Shown: positions 42,939 to 52,802, counted from the stretch's first letter. The stretch is DNA of 64,000 bases from an uncultured Paenibacillus sp. (GCA_937895345.1 CALAWP010000074.1:132986-196985), one strand, 5' to 3'. The notes: generated by a model from the letters alone, not told the origin. Translations and numbers: made by a program.

Positions 42939-44684
42939 GTGATAAAATATAAAATATTCCATAACCTGCTCATGATGCTGGCAATCTTGCTCATCCCGGC
43001 CACCTTGCTGTTCGCCTATGCGAATCAAGTCAGCAGAGAAGTAGTCAAGCGCACGCTGGAAAGCTCCTCCTCGAAGCAGCTCGAATTTGCCGTGCAGCAG
43101 ATGGAGCAGTCGCTTCGTCAGCTGGAGAAACAGACGCTTGTGCTTGCCAATGACTCAACGGTTAAATCTTACTCCAGCTCCTGGGAATTTTCCGAATATT
43201 TAAACCACTTGCTGATCCGTACGACTATAGAAGAGAGGCTGGAGCTGATCAGCCAGGCCGAGCCGCTGATCCATCGGCTGTCGGTTTATTGGCCGTCCTT
43301 ACGCGAAGCGGTCTCAACGTCGGAAGCGTTCCGCTACAATCACGAGGAGCTTCTCAGCAAGCCGACGAACAAATGGTTTTCGAGCAAACAGGACGACAAG
43401 CTGACCTTCCATCTCCTATTCGCCGACACTTCCATCGTGGCTCCGGATTTCAGCAATGTCATTGCGGCGGTCGAAACGACCGTGTCCGGCGCTTATTTAA
43501 GATCCGTATTGGATGGTCTTGACGAGTCCGGCAACGGCAAATCGTTTTTCCGCTTTTCTGAAACCGATGTGATCGGTCCTGTCGACGACGATCTGCTGGC
43601 GCAAATTGACCGGCAAGGCGTATTCGAGCAAAACATAGCTTCCCATCCAAAGCTTAACGTGTTCGATATGGACGGTACGGAATATTTGGTACAGTCGATG
43701 CGCATCCCTTCCCTGGACGGCACGCTGGTGAGCTACATCAAGCTTGGCGAGTTTCTGCATCCGCTGCAGGAGGTCAACTGGCTCGTCAACGGCAGTCTGC
43801 TGCTTTTGTTTATAACAGGAATCACGATTTCCTATATGTTCTACCGGAACTTCCGGATGCCATTTGGCTATTTGGTCCGCAAAATTGAAAATTTGGGCAA
43901 AGGCGATTACGGAAGCAGAGCCACGCTCAAAATGAACAACGAGTTCGACTTTCTGTTCGACCGATTTAATGAGATGGCTTCGCGCACACAGTCGCTGATT
44001 GAAAACGTTTACGAGGAGAAGGTGCGTACTCGCGAGGCTGAATACAAGCATTTGCAATCGCAGATCAATCCGCATTTCTTGTACAACTGCTTGTTCTATA
44101 TTGTCAGCATGGCGAACAAATCGCCCGCCGCCGTCGTCTCCATGGCCAAAAATTTGGCCGACTTTTACCGGTACATTACCCGCAAGGCCGGCGAAAACAC
44201 AACGTTGGAAGACGAAGTCCGGCTCATCCAAAGCTATCTGGAGGTGCAGTCGCTCCGGAACAAACGGCTTGTCTACACAATCGCTGTTCCTTCAACCATG
44301 CTGAAGCTGTCTGTGCCCAGCCTGCTGCTGCAGCCGATTGTTGAAAATGCGATCATTCACGGCATCGAGCAGAAGCGGGAGGCCGGCAAAATCACGATTG
44401 CGGGCACCGTCTTGGGCAACTTATATTCGTTGTATGTCGACGATGACGGGGCCGGCATGTCGGAGCAAGAGATCAAAAAGTTGAATGAGCATATTCACGG
44501 ACCATACCGGGCCGATGAAGAGATGGGCTGCGGGCTGCGGAACATCCATCAAAGGCTGGTCAACCGCTACGGGGGCTCATCCGGACTGTCCTTCTCCATC
44601 AATGAATGGGGAGGCTTCCGCGTAACGCTGCAAATTATTCATATCGCACAGGAGGGTTCACATGAACATACTGCTCGTGGATGA
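42939..44684 (+). CDS. YesM-type sensor histidine kinase
   Basis: 581 residues. Two membrane spans (about 11-30 and 280-300) enclose an extracellular sensor domain of dCache type. A HAMP linker follows (MPFGYLVRKIENLGKGDYG), then the His_kinase domain with H379 in SQINPHFLYN, the N box VENAIIHG and the G box DDDGAGMSEQE. Family members sense cell-wall-derived sugars together with a binding protein. The likely start is GTG 42939, behind GGCGG; GTG 42930 is three codons upstream. It overlaps the response regulator by 23 bases. Confidence 0.92.
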   Translation: MIKYKIFHNLLMMLAILLIPATLLFAYANQVSREVVKRTLESSSSKQLEFAVQQMEQSLRQLEKQTLVLANDSTVKSYSSSWEFSEYLNHLLIRTTIEERLELISQAEPLIHRLSVYWPSLREAVSTSEAFRYNHEELLSKPTNKWFSSKQDDKLTFHLLFADTSIVAPDFSNVIAAVETTVSGAYLRSVLDGLDESGNGKSFFRFSETDVIGPVDDDLLAQIDRQGVFEQNIASHPKLNVFDMDGTEYLVQSMRIPSLDGTLVSYIKLGEFLHPLQEVNWLVNGSLLLLFITGITISYMFYRNFRMPFGYLVRKIENLGKGDYGSRATLKMNNEFDFLFDRFNEMASRTQSLIENVYEEKVRTREAEYKHLQSQINPHFLYNCLFYIVSMANKSPAAVVSMAKNLADFYRYITRKAGENTTLEDEVRLIQSYLEVQSLRNKRLVYTIAVPSTMLKLSVPSLLLQPIVENAIIHGIEQKREAGKITIAGTVLGNLYSLYVDDDGAGMSEQEIKKLNEHIHGPYRADEEMGCGLRNIHQRLVNRYGGSSGLSFSINEWGGFRVTLQIIHIAQEGSHEHTARG

Positions 44685-46278
44685 CGAGGACTATGTGCTG
44701 GATTACTTGGAAACCGAAATGCCGTGGCAAGACTTGGGCATATCGGAAGTGCATCGGGCGGAGTCGGCCAAGCAGGCAATGGACATTGCCGCGCGCGTGC
44801 CGCTCTCGATCGTCATTTCCGATATCCGGATGCCGGAGCGGAGCGGGCTGGAGCTGCTGTCCTCGCTGCAGCGCCACTCCCCCGAGACCAAGGTGGTCAT
44901 GCTGTCGGGCTACTCCGACTTTTCCTACGCCGTCAAGGCGCTGCAGCACGGCGCCTCCGACTACTTGCTGAAGCCCGTAACCGAAGAGGAGGTGACAGCC
45001 TGCCTGCGCAAAATCATCGTCAAGATTGTGGAGGAAACCAAACGGCGTGAGCGTCTGAACTCGGCAAGCGCCGTGCTGAAGCTTGGTTTGGGACGGATGC
45101 GGGAGCATTTGCTGCTGGATTTGCTGATGGGCAAAAAATACAGCTCCGATGAATTACGCAGCCATCTTCAGGCGCTTCATCTGCCTTTGGAACCTGACAG
45201 CCGCTGCGCGCTGTCGCTCATCCGCGTCGAGGCGAGAGCCGACGTCCATTCGCGGGAAGACTATGAGCTTCTCAGCTACGCCGTCCTCAACATGGCCGAA
45301 GAAACGCTGTACGGAGAAATTCGGGAAACGTCCCCCCTCTGGTTCGGCAAGGATCATCACCGTTTTATTATTGCGGTTGTTCCTGTCGACAATGACGGGC
45401 TGTACGAGGAGAAGCTGCGGCAGTTCGCCGGGCTGCATCGGAACGTTTCCGGTTACCTGAAGCAAACCGTATCGATTGTGCTGACCCCGCCCTTCGCCCT
45501 GCAGGCCTCGCTTCAGCAGCGCTACACGGAGGCACTGAACGCATTATGGCGGCATGCGGGCACGCGCAGCGACCGCTTTCTTCCGATTCGGGAGCTGGCA
45601 GACGGCGGCGGCGCCACAGAATCGGCGACCAAATCGCTGTCGCGGCTGCACCAGTCGCCGGCCTTGCGGCAGCTGATGGAGCTCGGCCAATGGGACGAGG
45701 CCGTCAGCCGTCTCGACTACATTCTTGAGGAATTGGATATGCCCGCTTGCGGCACGAAGCAGCATGTGATGGAAATGATCTATTATTTGTTCAGCAGCTT
45801 TTCTTTCCTGGCCCACAAGCAAGGCGACTCCTTCGCCGACATGGTCGATATCGCCCGGTTTCAGCACGAGGCGACCTATTACCACTCTACCGCCCAGATC
45901 AGAGAGCTTGCGCTGTCCGTGATGGAGCAGTTCAAGCGTTCCTTGCAGGAGGTGTCTTCGCATCGCAACCATATTATCCGCCAGGTCCATGAGTTTATCG
46001 ACCAGCATTTGAAGGAGGATGTGTCGCTGACAAGAGTGGGGGAGCATGTGTATCTGCATCCCGTCTATTTGTCGCGGCTGTACAAGAAGGAGACGGGAGA
46101 AAGCCTGTCCGCCTACATTACCCGAATCCGGATGGAGAAGGCAGCGCAGCTTCTTACCTCCACCAACATGAAGGTAGCCGACATCGCGCTGGAGGTCGGC
46201 TATCAGAAAACGCAATATTTTATTCATATTTTCAAAGAGTTCTACAGCTGCACGCCGCAAAATTACCGCAATCGCTGA
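44662..46278 (+). CDS. YesN-type response regulator, AraC family
   Basis: 538 residues. The receiver domain (1-125) has D54 in ISDIRMP as phosphorylation site and K in LLKPVTEEE. A middle region of about 250 residues precedes two AraC-type helix-turn-helix units at the C-terminus (LTRVGEHVYLHPVYLSRLYK and KVADIALEVGYQKTQYF). It probably activates the divergent permease-glycosidase operon and nearby lyase genes in response to the overlapping kinase. GGAGGG lies seven bases before ATG 44662. Confidence 0.93.
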   Translation: MNILLVDDEDYVLDYLETEMPWQDLGISEVHRAESAKQAMDIAARVPLSIVISDIRMPERSGLELLSSLQRHSPETKVVMLSGYSDFSYAVKALQHGASDYLLKPVTEEEVTACLRKIIVKIVEETKRRERLNSASAVLKLGLGRMREHLLLDLLMGKKYSSDELRSHLQALHLPLEPDSRCALSLIRVEARADVHSREDYELLSYAVLNMAEETLYGEIRETSPLWFGKDHHRFIIAVVPVDNDGLYEEKLRQFAGLHRNVSGYLKQTVSIVLTPPFALQASLQQRYTEALNALWRHAGTRSDRFLPIRELADGGGATESATKSLSRLHQSPALRQLMELGQWDEAVSRLDYILEELDMPACGTKQHVMEMIYYLFSSFSFLAHKQGDSFADMVDIARFQHEATYYHSTAQIRELALSVMEQFKRSLQEVSSHRNHIIRQVHEFIDQHLKEDVSLTRVGEHVYLHPVYLSRLYKKETGESLSAYITRIRMEKAAQLLTSTNMKVADIALEVGYQKTQYFIHIFKEFYSCTPQNYRNR

Positions 46279-46384
46279 AGGTTGGATGGTCGATACTTCC
46301 GGCGGCCAAGCGATTTTGCTGTGCTGCGCCAACTCCATTCGACACAATCCCTCGTTTATGAAGCGTTTAGTCAAACGTAAAAAG

Positions 46385-46417
46385 AAAGCCGACTCCGGCA
46401 CACAACCGGAATCGGCT
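46385..46417. terminator. Bidirectional terminator between yesN-like and SLH beta-helix genes
   Basis: AAGCCGACTCCGG pairs with CCGGAATCGGCTT, with one internal mismatch and a seven-base loop. The two genes converge on it. Confidence 0.75.
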
Positions 46418-46443
46418 TGCTGGTGTTGCGTTCACAACAAACG

Positions 46444-49400
46444 CTACTCGTCGCCCTGCTCGGTTTCCTCCACAATCGCAAGCAGCAGCGTTACGGCTTC
46501 CGCTCGGGTTGTCAGTCGGGCGGGCGCAAAGCGGTTGTTCCCCATTCCTTGCATCAAGCCCTGCTCATAGACTGCCGCAATATACGGTCTGGCCCAGACG
46601 GGCGACCGATCCCAGTCGCTGAACGGAGGCGCTGCGTCCGGAAGCGGCTCGAGACCGAGCAGCCTGACGATCATCACCGCCATTTCGCTGCGGGTCAGTC
46701 CGCGATCGGCCCGGAAGGTGCCGTCGTCGTAACCGGTGATGACGCCCGCCGCCACCGCGCCTGCGACATGCGGCTTCGCCCAAGCCGGAATTTGTCCGTC
46801 GTCGGCAAAGGCCGGCTCCGCACCTTCGGCCTTCAGGGAGAAGGCGCGCCCAAGCAATGTCGCAAACTCAGCCCGGGTAATGGTTCTATCCGGCTTGAAG
46901 CTGCCGTCTCCATAACCCTGTACGAGGCCGGAGGCCAATGCTTGCTTGACCGTTTCCGCCGCCCAATGCGTGGCCGGAACGTCAGACGGCAGCATGACGG
47001 GCGCGGCCGTTGGCGTCGGGCTTGGCGACGATAATGACGTCGGTGCCGGCGATGCGCTCGACGTTGACGTCGGGCTTGGCGACGATGTTGACGTCGGTGC
47101 CGGCGACGCGCTCGGCGTTGACGTCGGGCTTGGCGACGATGTTGACGTCGGTGCCGGCGACGCGCTCGGCGTTGACGTCGGGCTTGGCGACGACGTTGAC
47201 GTCGGTGTCGGCGTTGGCGCGGCTTCTATCGTCAATTCCAGCACAACCGACTGACGGCCGTCTTCCGTCGTCAGCACAAGCTTCGTCTGCCCTTCGGCAA
47301 GAGCCTTGATCGTAATCGTGCCGCGGTTGCCGCTCACTTCGGCGAGCGCGGGATCGTCAAGCGTCGCGCTCACGTTCCGATTGGGCGCATTGAACGGCAG
47401 CACCACCGCGTCGATGCTGCGCTCCTCGCCGACCTTCAGCTCAAGGTCCGATTCGTCGACATGAAGGCCGACGACATATTCGGTCAAGCTGAAATCGTCG
47501 CAATAGACGGGCGCCGCGCCGTTCCAGCGGTAGCAGAATACCGCCGCGCTTGTGTTCGTCGGGCCGGTTGTAAATTGGAACGTCGTCTCTATGTAATCCA
47601 GGCTCGAGATCGCCTTCACGACTTGCCCGCTGCCAAAGTTTTTGACGCCGATATCCATGGAATCCGCCGCATTCGATACCTTGCCATAGCCGGTGAGCCG
47701 GTACGTCGTATTGGGCTGCAAATTCGACACCGTCTGCTCCAGCGACCCTTCGGAGCTGCCGATGCTGCCGGCCTTCAGGCCCGATCGGGCGTTGCCGTTC
47801 GCCAAAGCACCCGTTTTCCAAGAACCCCACGGCGCCAACGTTTCGTTCTCAAAGCCCGGATTGCCCATATATTTGTTATCGTATTCGAATGGCGGAACAA
47901 CGGTCACATGAATGACGCCGCCAAACTCCCCTTCGGTTGCGGCAACTGTAATGAAGGCGTTTCCTTCCTCCAGCCCCTCCAGCCTGATGCTGCCGAAGTT
48001 GCCGGAGGCGGATGCCACGGTCTCATTGCTGTTCGCGATGGCGAAGGTTTTGTCGGTCGCATTGCCCGGCAGCACGCGGACGGGTATGTCGGCTTGCTCT
48101 CCAAGCTGCAGCACCACGCGCCTGTCGGCCAGCTCCAGTCCGGTTACCGGCACATGCTCCGGCTCAACGCCCGGTCCGTTGTACGCTCCCCGGTTCGGAC
48201 GCTCCGTGGCCGATACTTCATGGCCCCAATAATCGAGTCCGCCGTTATCCGCAATGAGCACCCCGCTTCCCAGCGCCGGTGAACCTTGCATCAGCTTATA
48301 CCCGTCCAGCGTGCCGCGTCCGATGCCGCCGCTGCCTGGGTAGACGAGCTTCGGATCTTCAGTGCTTTTGTTCGCGTCATGCGGTTCGCCGCTCGTATGA
48401 ACGCCATAAATCGTATTATGGTCGAAGGTGAAAGATGCGATGTTGGACAGTCCTTCCCAAGCGCCCGCTCCTTCCAGATAGAACAAATTGTTTGTAAAAG
48501 AGATTGATCGCGGATAGCCACCCCAGCTCGAAGCGTAGATCGGTTTGGCCGTTGAGCCTTGCCCTAAATAAATGGTGTTGTTGTACACCTGCGTATTCGT
48601 CGTTGGTCCCGACAGCTGAAAGACGCGCTCCTTGTCGTTCTGGCTAATGTTGTACCGCACAATGCCGCCGTCGTTGACCGCGCCTGAAGACTGGCAGATA
48701 AGAATAAAACCGCCGTCATTGTCATGGCTGTAGTTGTACTGCACAATGGTGCCCGTCTGACCGTAATCGATATCGAAGCCTTGGCCGTCCTGGGTCGTAT
48801 GACCGCCCGACGCTTCGTTGAATTGAATAAGGGTCCGGTCCGCGTTCCATGCCCAGATGCCCGCATTCACTACACCCGAGCGCATATTGAAGCCGTTTAC
48901 CGTGTTGTACTGCACGACCGCGTCAACAGTAGCCATTGGCACAATACCGTCGCCGCCGACATCGTGTACATAGTTGTTCTGAATGAGCACGTCGCGGCTC
49001 GGATACCAGTTGGGCGCGCCCGTGCAGCCGCTGTCCGGCCTGCACCAGTAATCCGAGTTGATGTCGATGCCGGTGCGGTCCACTCTCGGCCCAACCGTAT
49101 TCCCTTCAATCCGAATGCCGTTAAAGTTGGACGGTACGGCACCCGCCATCGTCCGCACTTTAATGCCGCTGCTGCCGTTGCCGTCCTTGACATTATTGCC
49201 GTATACGTCATGGACATGGTTGCCGACAATGCGAATATGATGTAAGGTGCCGGCATCGTTGTTGACGACGTAAATGCCGTTCTTTTTCGAGCGCTGATTG
49301 ATCGATCGCCGGTCTCCGTCGTCATTCGTCACTTCCAGATTGCGAATTTCCCAAAATTGCTGGTTGTACAAATAAACGGCGGCCTCATTGCCGTTGCCGT

Positions 49401-49755
49401 TAATGAGCGGCGGCAGCTCCTCCTCGCCATAAACGTCGATTACGATCGGACGTCCCTCCTCGCCGCTTCCTTGCGGATGCAAGGTGCCAAGCCAAGTTCC
49501 TCCCCGCTTGAACAGAATGCGGTCTCCGGGTTGAAACACCGTCTCGTTGACCTTGTCGAGCGTCCGCCATGCGTTCGCTCCTTCGCCGGTGCCCGCGCTG
49601 GCGTCGTCTCCGGCCTCGCTGTCAATATAATAGACGTTGCCTGCCGGCTCCGCCTGCGCAGCCGGCGCCCATCCTGGAGCTGCAGCGTACAGCGCGATCA
49701 GCAGGGACATGACGAACGCAATCCTGCTGAGGCCTTTCCTCCCTGGTGCCTGCAT
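46444..49755 (-). CDS. SLH-anchored right-handed beta-helix protein, probable polysaccharide lyase
   Basis: 1,103 residues. A signal peptide ends near residue 35, followed by YYIDSEAGDDASAGTG, the typical start of PL9/PL1-like parallel beta-helix proteins, and many helix rungs (NGIYVVNNDAGTLHHIRIVGNHVHDV and similar) to about residue 520. Two Ig-like/BIG2 modules flank a CBM4/9-type module (FENETLAPWGSWKTG) at about 535-830. A Ser/Thr/Pro linker and three SLH repeats close the protein. It is probably a wall-bound pectin-degrading enzyme, though the catalytic residues cannot be fixed. ATG 49755 has GGGGGAG upstream. It follows the foldase gene by 30 bases. Confidence 0.85.
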   Translation of the reverse strand: MQAPGRKGLSRIAFVMSLLIALYAAAPGWAPAAQAEPAGNVYYIDSEAGDDASAGTGEGANAWRTLDKVNETVFQPGDRILFKRGGTWLGTLHPQGSGEEGRPIVIDVYGEEELPPLINGNGNEAAVYLYNQQFWEIRNLEVTNDDGDRRSINQRSKKNGIYVVNNDAGTLHHIRIVGNHVHDVYGNNVKDGNGSSGIKVRTMAGAVPSNFNGIRIEGNTVGPRVDRTGIDINSDYWCRPDSGCTGAPNWYPSRDVLIQNNYVHDVGGDGIVPMATVDAVVQYNTVNGFNMRSGVVNAGIWAWNADRTLIQFNEASGGHTTQDGQGFDIDYGQTGTIVQYNYSHDNDGGFILICQSSGAVNDGGIVRYNISQNDKERVFQLSGPTTNTQVYNNTIYLGQGSTAKPIYASSWGGYPRSISFTNNLFYLEGAGAWEGLSNIASFTFDHNTIYGVHTSGEPHDANKSTEDPKLVYPGSGGIGRGTLDGYKLMQGSPALGSGVLIADNGGLDYWGHEVSATERPNRGAYNGPGVEPEHVPVTGLELADRRVVLQLGEQADIPVRVLPGNATDKTFAIANSNETVASASGNFGSIRLEGLEEGNAFITVAATEGEFGGVIHVTVVPPFEYDNKYMGNPGFENETLAPWGSWKTGALANGNARSGLKAGSIGSSEGSLEQTVSNLQPNTTYRLTGYGKVSNAADSMDIGVKNFGSGQVVKAISSLDYIETTFQFTTGPTNTSAAVFCYRWNGAAPVYCDDFSLTEYVVGLHVDESDLELKVGEERSIDAVVLPFNAPNRNVSATLDDPALAEVSGNRGTITIKALAEGQTKLVLTTEDGRQSVVLELTIEAAPTPTPTSTSSPSPTSTPSASPAPTSTSSPSPTSTPSASPAPTSTSSPSPTSTSSASPAPTSLSSPSPTPTAAPVMLPSDVPATHWAAETVKQALASGLVQGYGDGSFKPDRTITRAEFATLLGRAFSLKAEGAEPAFADDGQIPAWAKPHVAGAVAAGVITGYDDGTFRADRGLTRSEMAVMIVRLLGLEPLPDAAPPFSDWDRSPVWARPYIAAVYEQGLMQGMGNNRFAPARLTTRAEAVTLLLAIVEETEQGDE
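47009..47224. repeat. Four 54-bp repeats encoding the S/T/P linker
   Basis: Units start at 47009, 47063, 47117 and 47171. The middle two are almost identical and the outer ones diverged. They encode an 18-residue TSTSSPSPTSTPSASPAP unit in the SLH beta-helix protein. Confidence 0.9.
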
Positions 49756-49785
49756 TATCTCACTCTCCCCCAATTTTTGTCGCGT

Positions 49786-50766
49786 TTATTGAAAGTCGCC
49801 GTACAACGGCAACCGTTCAATCTTCGCCGCATGGACCAACGCCCCGATATGGGCGTCGAACAAATGGTCGATATAACGCTGCCTCACCTCCTCGCGCACC
49901 TCTTCCAGCGTCCGATATCCGCCTGCCTCACGGGAAAGGCTCCGGATCGCCACCAACATGCCCTGATCCTCCAGCACCGGACTGATCTCTCCTGGCTCCA
50001 AATGAAGCGCCGCATGATAGAAGTCGTTCCGGTATTTGGACAAATCGCGATAATTGGTTTCATCGATCACTTCGGTCTGCACCGTCCCGGCGCTTTCCGT
50101 CCGTCCGGCATCCAGCATTTGAGGCTCGGCCCCTTCCAACAGCTGACCGCGCAGCGCTTCCGCCCGGTCCAGAGCCGTCTGGCGCGCTTCCCCGTAGCCG
50201 TCTAAATCATCGGATTGAATCGGCACCGTCACTTTCAGCAGCTTAATGATGTCGTGCTTTCGGGCAAAACGGTCCATGTTGTCAGCAAAATAATTTTCCA
50301 GCGCGTGGTCGCTTATATCGAACCGGGTGCGCACCATCAGCTCCGTTAGACGGTTCTCCAAGTCGGCCTGCCTGTTGTCGTAGTAGTTGACCGCGCTAAA
50401 ACGTTGCGGCCCTGCAATCCATTCGCCTCTGTCCAACGCCGTTTGCCGCCGCCGGTTTTCGCGCTCCAGTTCGTCCAGAAACGCCGAATATGCAGCAGAC
50501 TCCAGCAAACCGTGCCGCACCGCCTCCTGCTGGATCGTCTTGACTCGGACAAGCGCATCCAGCGTTTGCTCTTTGTTGCGGTATTTTCTGTACACGAGCT
50601 GCCATTCTCCCCGCTCGATCGGTTCGCCATTCACATAAGCGACTATTTCCGGAGCTGTGCCGGACTTGGATTGGCCCGACGATACGGCCGGGATAAGCGC
50701 CGCGGCAGCGCCGACGAGTACCGCTCCCGCAATGACCACCGCCAGCATGGCTCCTCTTGTGCGCAT
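49786..50766 (-). CDS. SurA/PrsA-like peptidyl-prolyl isomerase-type foldase
   Basis: 326 residues. An N-terminal membrane anchor or uncleaved signal (residues 6-30) is followed by a SurA-N-like helical domain (IVAYVNGEPIERGEWQLVYRKY). A parvulin-like region then ends in FYHAALHLEPGEISPVLED and a final helical part VREEVRQRYIDHLFD. The order fits extracytoplasmic foldases related to PrsA, although the parvulin core is shortened and lacks clear active-site residues. It lies 30 bases before the SLH beta-helix gene in the same direction, so it may assist folding of that secreted protein. A CRE-like site precedes it. Confidence 0.75.
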   Translation of the reverse strand: MRTRGAMLAVVIAGAVLVGAAAALIPAVSSGQSKSGTAPEIVAYVNGEPIERGEWQLVYRKYRNKEQTLDALVRVKTIQQEAVRHGLLESAAYSAFLDELERENRRRQTALDRGEWIAGPQRFSAVNYYDNRQADLENRLTELMVRTRFDISDHALENYFADNMDRFARKHDIIKLLKVTVPIQSDDLDGYGEARQTALDRAEALRGQLLEGAEPQMLDAGRTESAGTVQTEVIDETNYRDLSKYRNDFYHAALHLEPGEISPVLEDQGMLVAIRSLSREAGGYRTLEEVREEVRQRYIDHLFDAHIGALVHAAKIERLPLYGDFQ

Positions 50767-50856
50767 AAGGCCTCCTCCTTTCGGTTCTATATTAGCTTTC
50801 GCATCCGACTGACGCTATGTCCCGGTCTTAACATTCGTGTCCCCATTCACAACTAT

Positions 50857-50871
50857 TTGACAACGCTTTCA
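50857..50871 (-). promoter_or_regulatory. CRE-like site upstream of foldase/beta-helix operon
   Basis: TTGACAACGCTTTCA matches 14 of 15 CRE consensus positions (the sequence is given on the plus strand) and lies about 90 bases before the foldase start. Confidence 0.6.
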
Positions 50872-50925
50872 GATTCGGCATTTCGGCCATCCCGATTCCA
50901 AAAGCGGCGTAAGTCCGCATGACGC

Positions 50926-50959
50926 CAAAACCCGCTCCGAAAGGACGGGGCGGGTTTTG
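50926..50959 (-). terminator. Terminator of the solute-binding protein gene
   Basis: CAAAACCCGC pairs with GCGGGTTTTG, extended inward by TCC/GGA-type pairs. The hairpin lies just after the lipoprotein stop codon at 50980. Confidence 0.85.
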
Positions 50960-50979
50960 CGAGCACTCACATATTCACT

Positions 50980-52662
50980 TTACGGGTTAACGCTCCGGTA
51001 CCACTCGTTCACTTCTTGCGTCATTTGGTCGCCGCCTTTGCTTTTCCAATCCGCCACAAAAGCGTCGAATTTGTCCAGCGGCTCATTGCCGTAAATGATT
51101 TTGGCGAACGTTTCAAGCTCCATCGTTTTCAGGTTGTCGCCTTTGCTTCTCATCGTTTCGGTTGGCGCGCCAAGGAACTCGGTCGGCGCGTTGATGCCCT
51201 GCATTTTATAGTTCAGCGCCCCCGCCCGGATCATCTCGGGATCCTGCGTCACAATTTCCTTGTGCGCCCGGGATTGCACCTCGCCGCCCTTCTCGATGTA
51301 ATCGTAATTAGCCGAATCCCGGAAAGGAATGGCCGGAACGTTCCAGAACAAATTGTATTTGCCCGAGCTGGCAATCTTATCGAGCGGAGTCGGGAATTTC
51401 GTATGATCGTAGATCGGCTCGCCGTCCACAATGGCGTAATCATAACCCTCGAAGAAGCCGTCCTTGAACTCGCCCGTTCCGAACGGGTGGTCATATATTT
51501 TGTCAAAGTAGAGGAAGAACGCTTCCATGTGCTCAAAATCCTTGTTGAACATCATGACCTTCCCTTCGTTTACGTAGCCCGTGTAGCGTGCCGACTTGCC
51601 GTCCGGACCGGTCGGAAGCGGATATGCGCGCAGCTTGGCGTCCGGATTGTTAGCGATCGTATCGCCGAGCGGCCATCCATGCGCCCAGAACGGGGCGGCA
51701 ATCATACCAGCTTTGCCTTGTATAAAGCTTTCCGTCGCTTTAATTTCGTCGATGGCTGCCATTTCCGGGTCCAGATACCCCAAATCGTACCATTCATGCA
51801 GCTTGCCCAGCCCTTGCTTGATTTCCGGCTGAACCGAGCCATACTGCAGCGTGCCGTCGGCCGCTGTCTGCCAAGCACCCGGAACAAACTTGCCCGTATA
51901 AGCGCCGAATACGAAGCTGATATCGGACATCCAATTCGAGAAGCCGTTGCGCGCCGAGAGTGCAAAGCCAAACGTATCCTTCTTGTTATTGCCGTCCGGA
52001 TCCCCGTTGGTGAACGCATCCATAACGGCTTCAAACTCTTCGATAGTGGTTGGCGCCTGCAGCTCCAAATTATCGAGCCAATCCTGACGGACCCACAACA
52101 CGGGGTTTGTCCCGTCGCCGGCGGCGAATATCGGGAGGCCCAGCAGTTGATCCCCCTTCTTCACTTGATTCAGCGAAGCGCCGTTGTCGGCATACAGCTC
52201 TTTGATACGTTCGCTTGCATACTTGTCGAATTCCTCGCTAATATCTTTCACTTTACCAGATTCGATCAGATCGGCGATCAGGTTGGTATCCTGCACGATG
52301 AACACATCGGGAAGCTGATCTTTCGAAGTCAGCGACAGCCTGATCTTCGTATGGTAAGCGCCGTTGTCCGTCGTATTCCAGAGATCCTTGATTTCGATCC
52401 CCAATCTTTCCTTTGCCCATCGGTTATGCACATTGTTGTTAATATCTTCACCGTTAATGAAGGTGTAATCAGTGCCAACTGGCCGGGCTGTCGTAATTGT
52501 AATGGGCGGATCAAATTTGCCTTCGGCATTAAGCTTGCCTGTCTGCTGGCCGGTCGGCGCTTCGGTTGCGTTTCCTCCGTTGCCGTTCCCGCCGGAAGAG
52601 CAGCCGACCACACCTGCCATCACAATTGCAAGCGTCAAAGAAATCCATTTTCTGGTCTTCAT
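50980..52662 (-). CDS. Extracellular solute-binding lipoprotein (LplA/YtcQ type)
   Basis: 560 residues. A lipoprotein signal peptide (MKTRKWISLTLAIVMAG) ends with the lipobox VVGC, placing the lipidated Cys at position 21. A low-complexity GGNGNGGN linker follows, then a type I periplasmic-binding fold with YTFINGEDINNN, LPDVFIVQDTN, YDLGYLDPEMAAID and GKAGMIAAPFWAHGWP, as in LplA-like binding proteins for oligosaccharides. It most likely delivers substrate to the two permeases at 40984-42790. ATG 52662 has GAGGGG upstream. A CRE-like site lies at 52788 and a terminator at 50926. Confidence 0.92.
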   Translation of the reverse strand: MKTRKWISLTLAIVMAGVVGCSSGGNGNGGNATEAPTGQQTGKLNAEGKFDPPITITTARPVGTDYTFINGEDINNNVHNRWAKERLGIEIKDLWNTTDNGAYHTKIRLSLTSKDQLPDVFIVQDTNLIADLIESGKVKDISEEFDKYASERIKELYADNGASLNQVKKGDQLLGLPIFAAGDGTNPVLWVRQDWLDNLELQAPTTIEEFEAVMDAFTNGDPDGNNKKDTFGFALSARNGFSNWMSDISFVFGAYTGKFVPGAWQTAADGTLQYGSVQPEIKQGLGKLHEWYDLGYLDPEMAAIDEIKATESFIQGKAGMIAAPFWAHGWPLGDTIANNPDAKLRAYPLPTGPDGKSARYTGYVNEGKVMMFNKDFEHMEAFFLYFDKIYDHPFGTGEFKDGFFEGYDYAIVDGEPIYDHTKFPTPLDKIASSGKYNLFWNVPAIPFRDSANYDYIEKGGEVQSRAHKEIVTQDPEMIRAGALNYKMQGINAPTEFLGAPTETMRSKGDNLKTMELETFAKIIYGNEPLDKFDAFVADWKSKGGDQMTQEVNEWYRSVNP

Positions 52663-52787
52663 TGTTAAGCCCCTCTCTGTGATTGTTTCGTGTACACCCA
52701 CATCGTAACAAAGGGACAACAATCGCGATATGCCCCGATATGAACATCTATGGCCTCTACATCAATGATGACGATGGTCGCTATTCG

Positions 52788-52802
52788 TTGTAAGCGGAAA
52801 CG
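52788..52802. promoter_or_regulatory. CRE-like site upstream of solute-binding protein gene
   Basis: TTGTAAGCGGAAACG matches 14 of 15 CRE positions and lies about 125 bases before the lipoprotein start codon. The gap 52663-52981 otherwise shows no supported gene. Confidence 0.6.

Noticed and set aside
51016..52668. 550-codon frame opposite the solute-binding protein
   Set aside because: Shadow of a clear lipoprotein gene; no domain or ribosome binding site.
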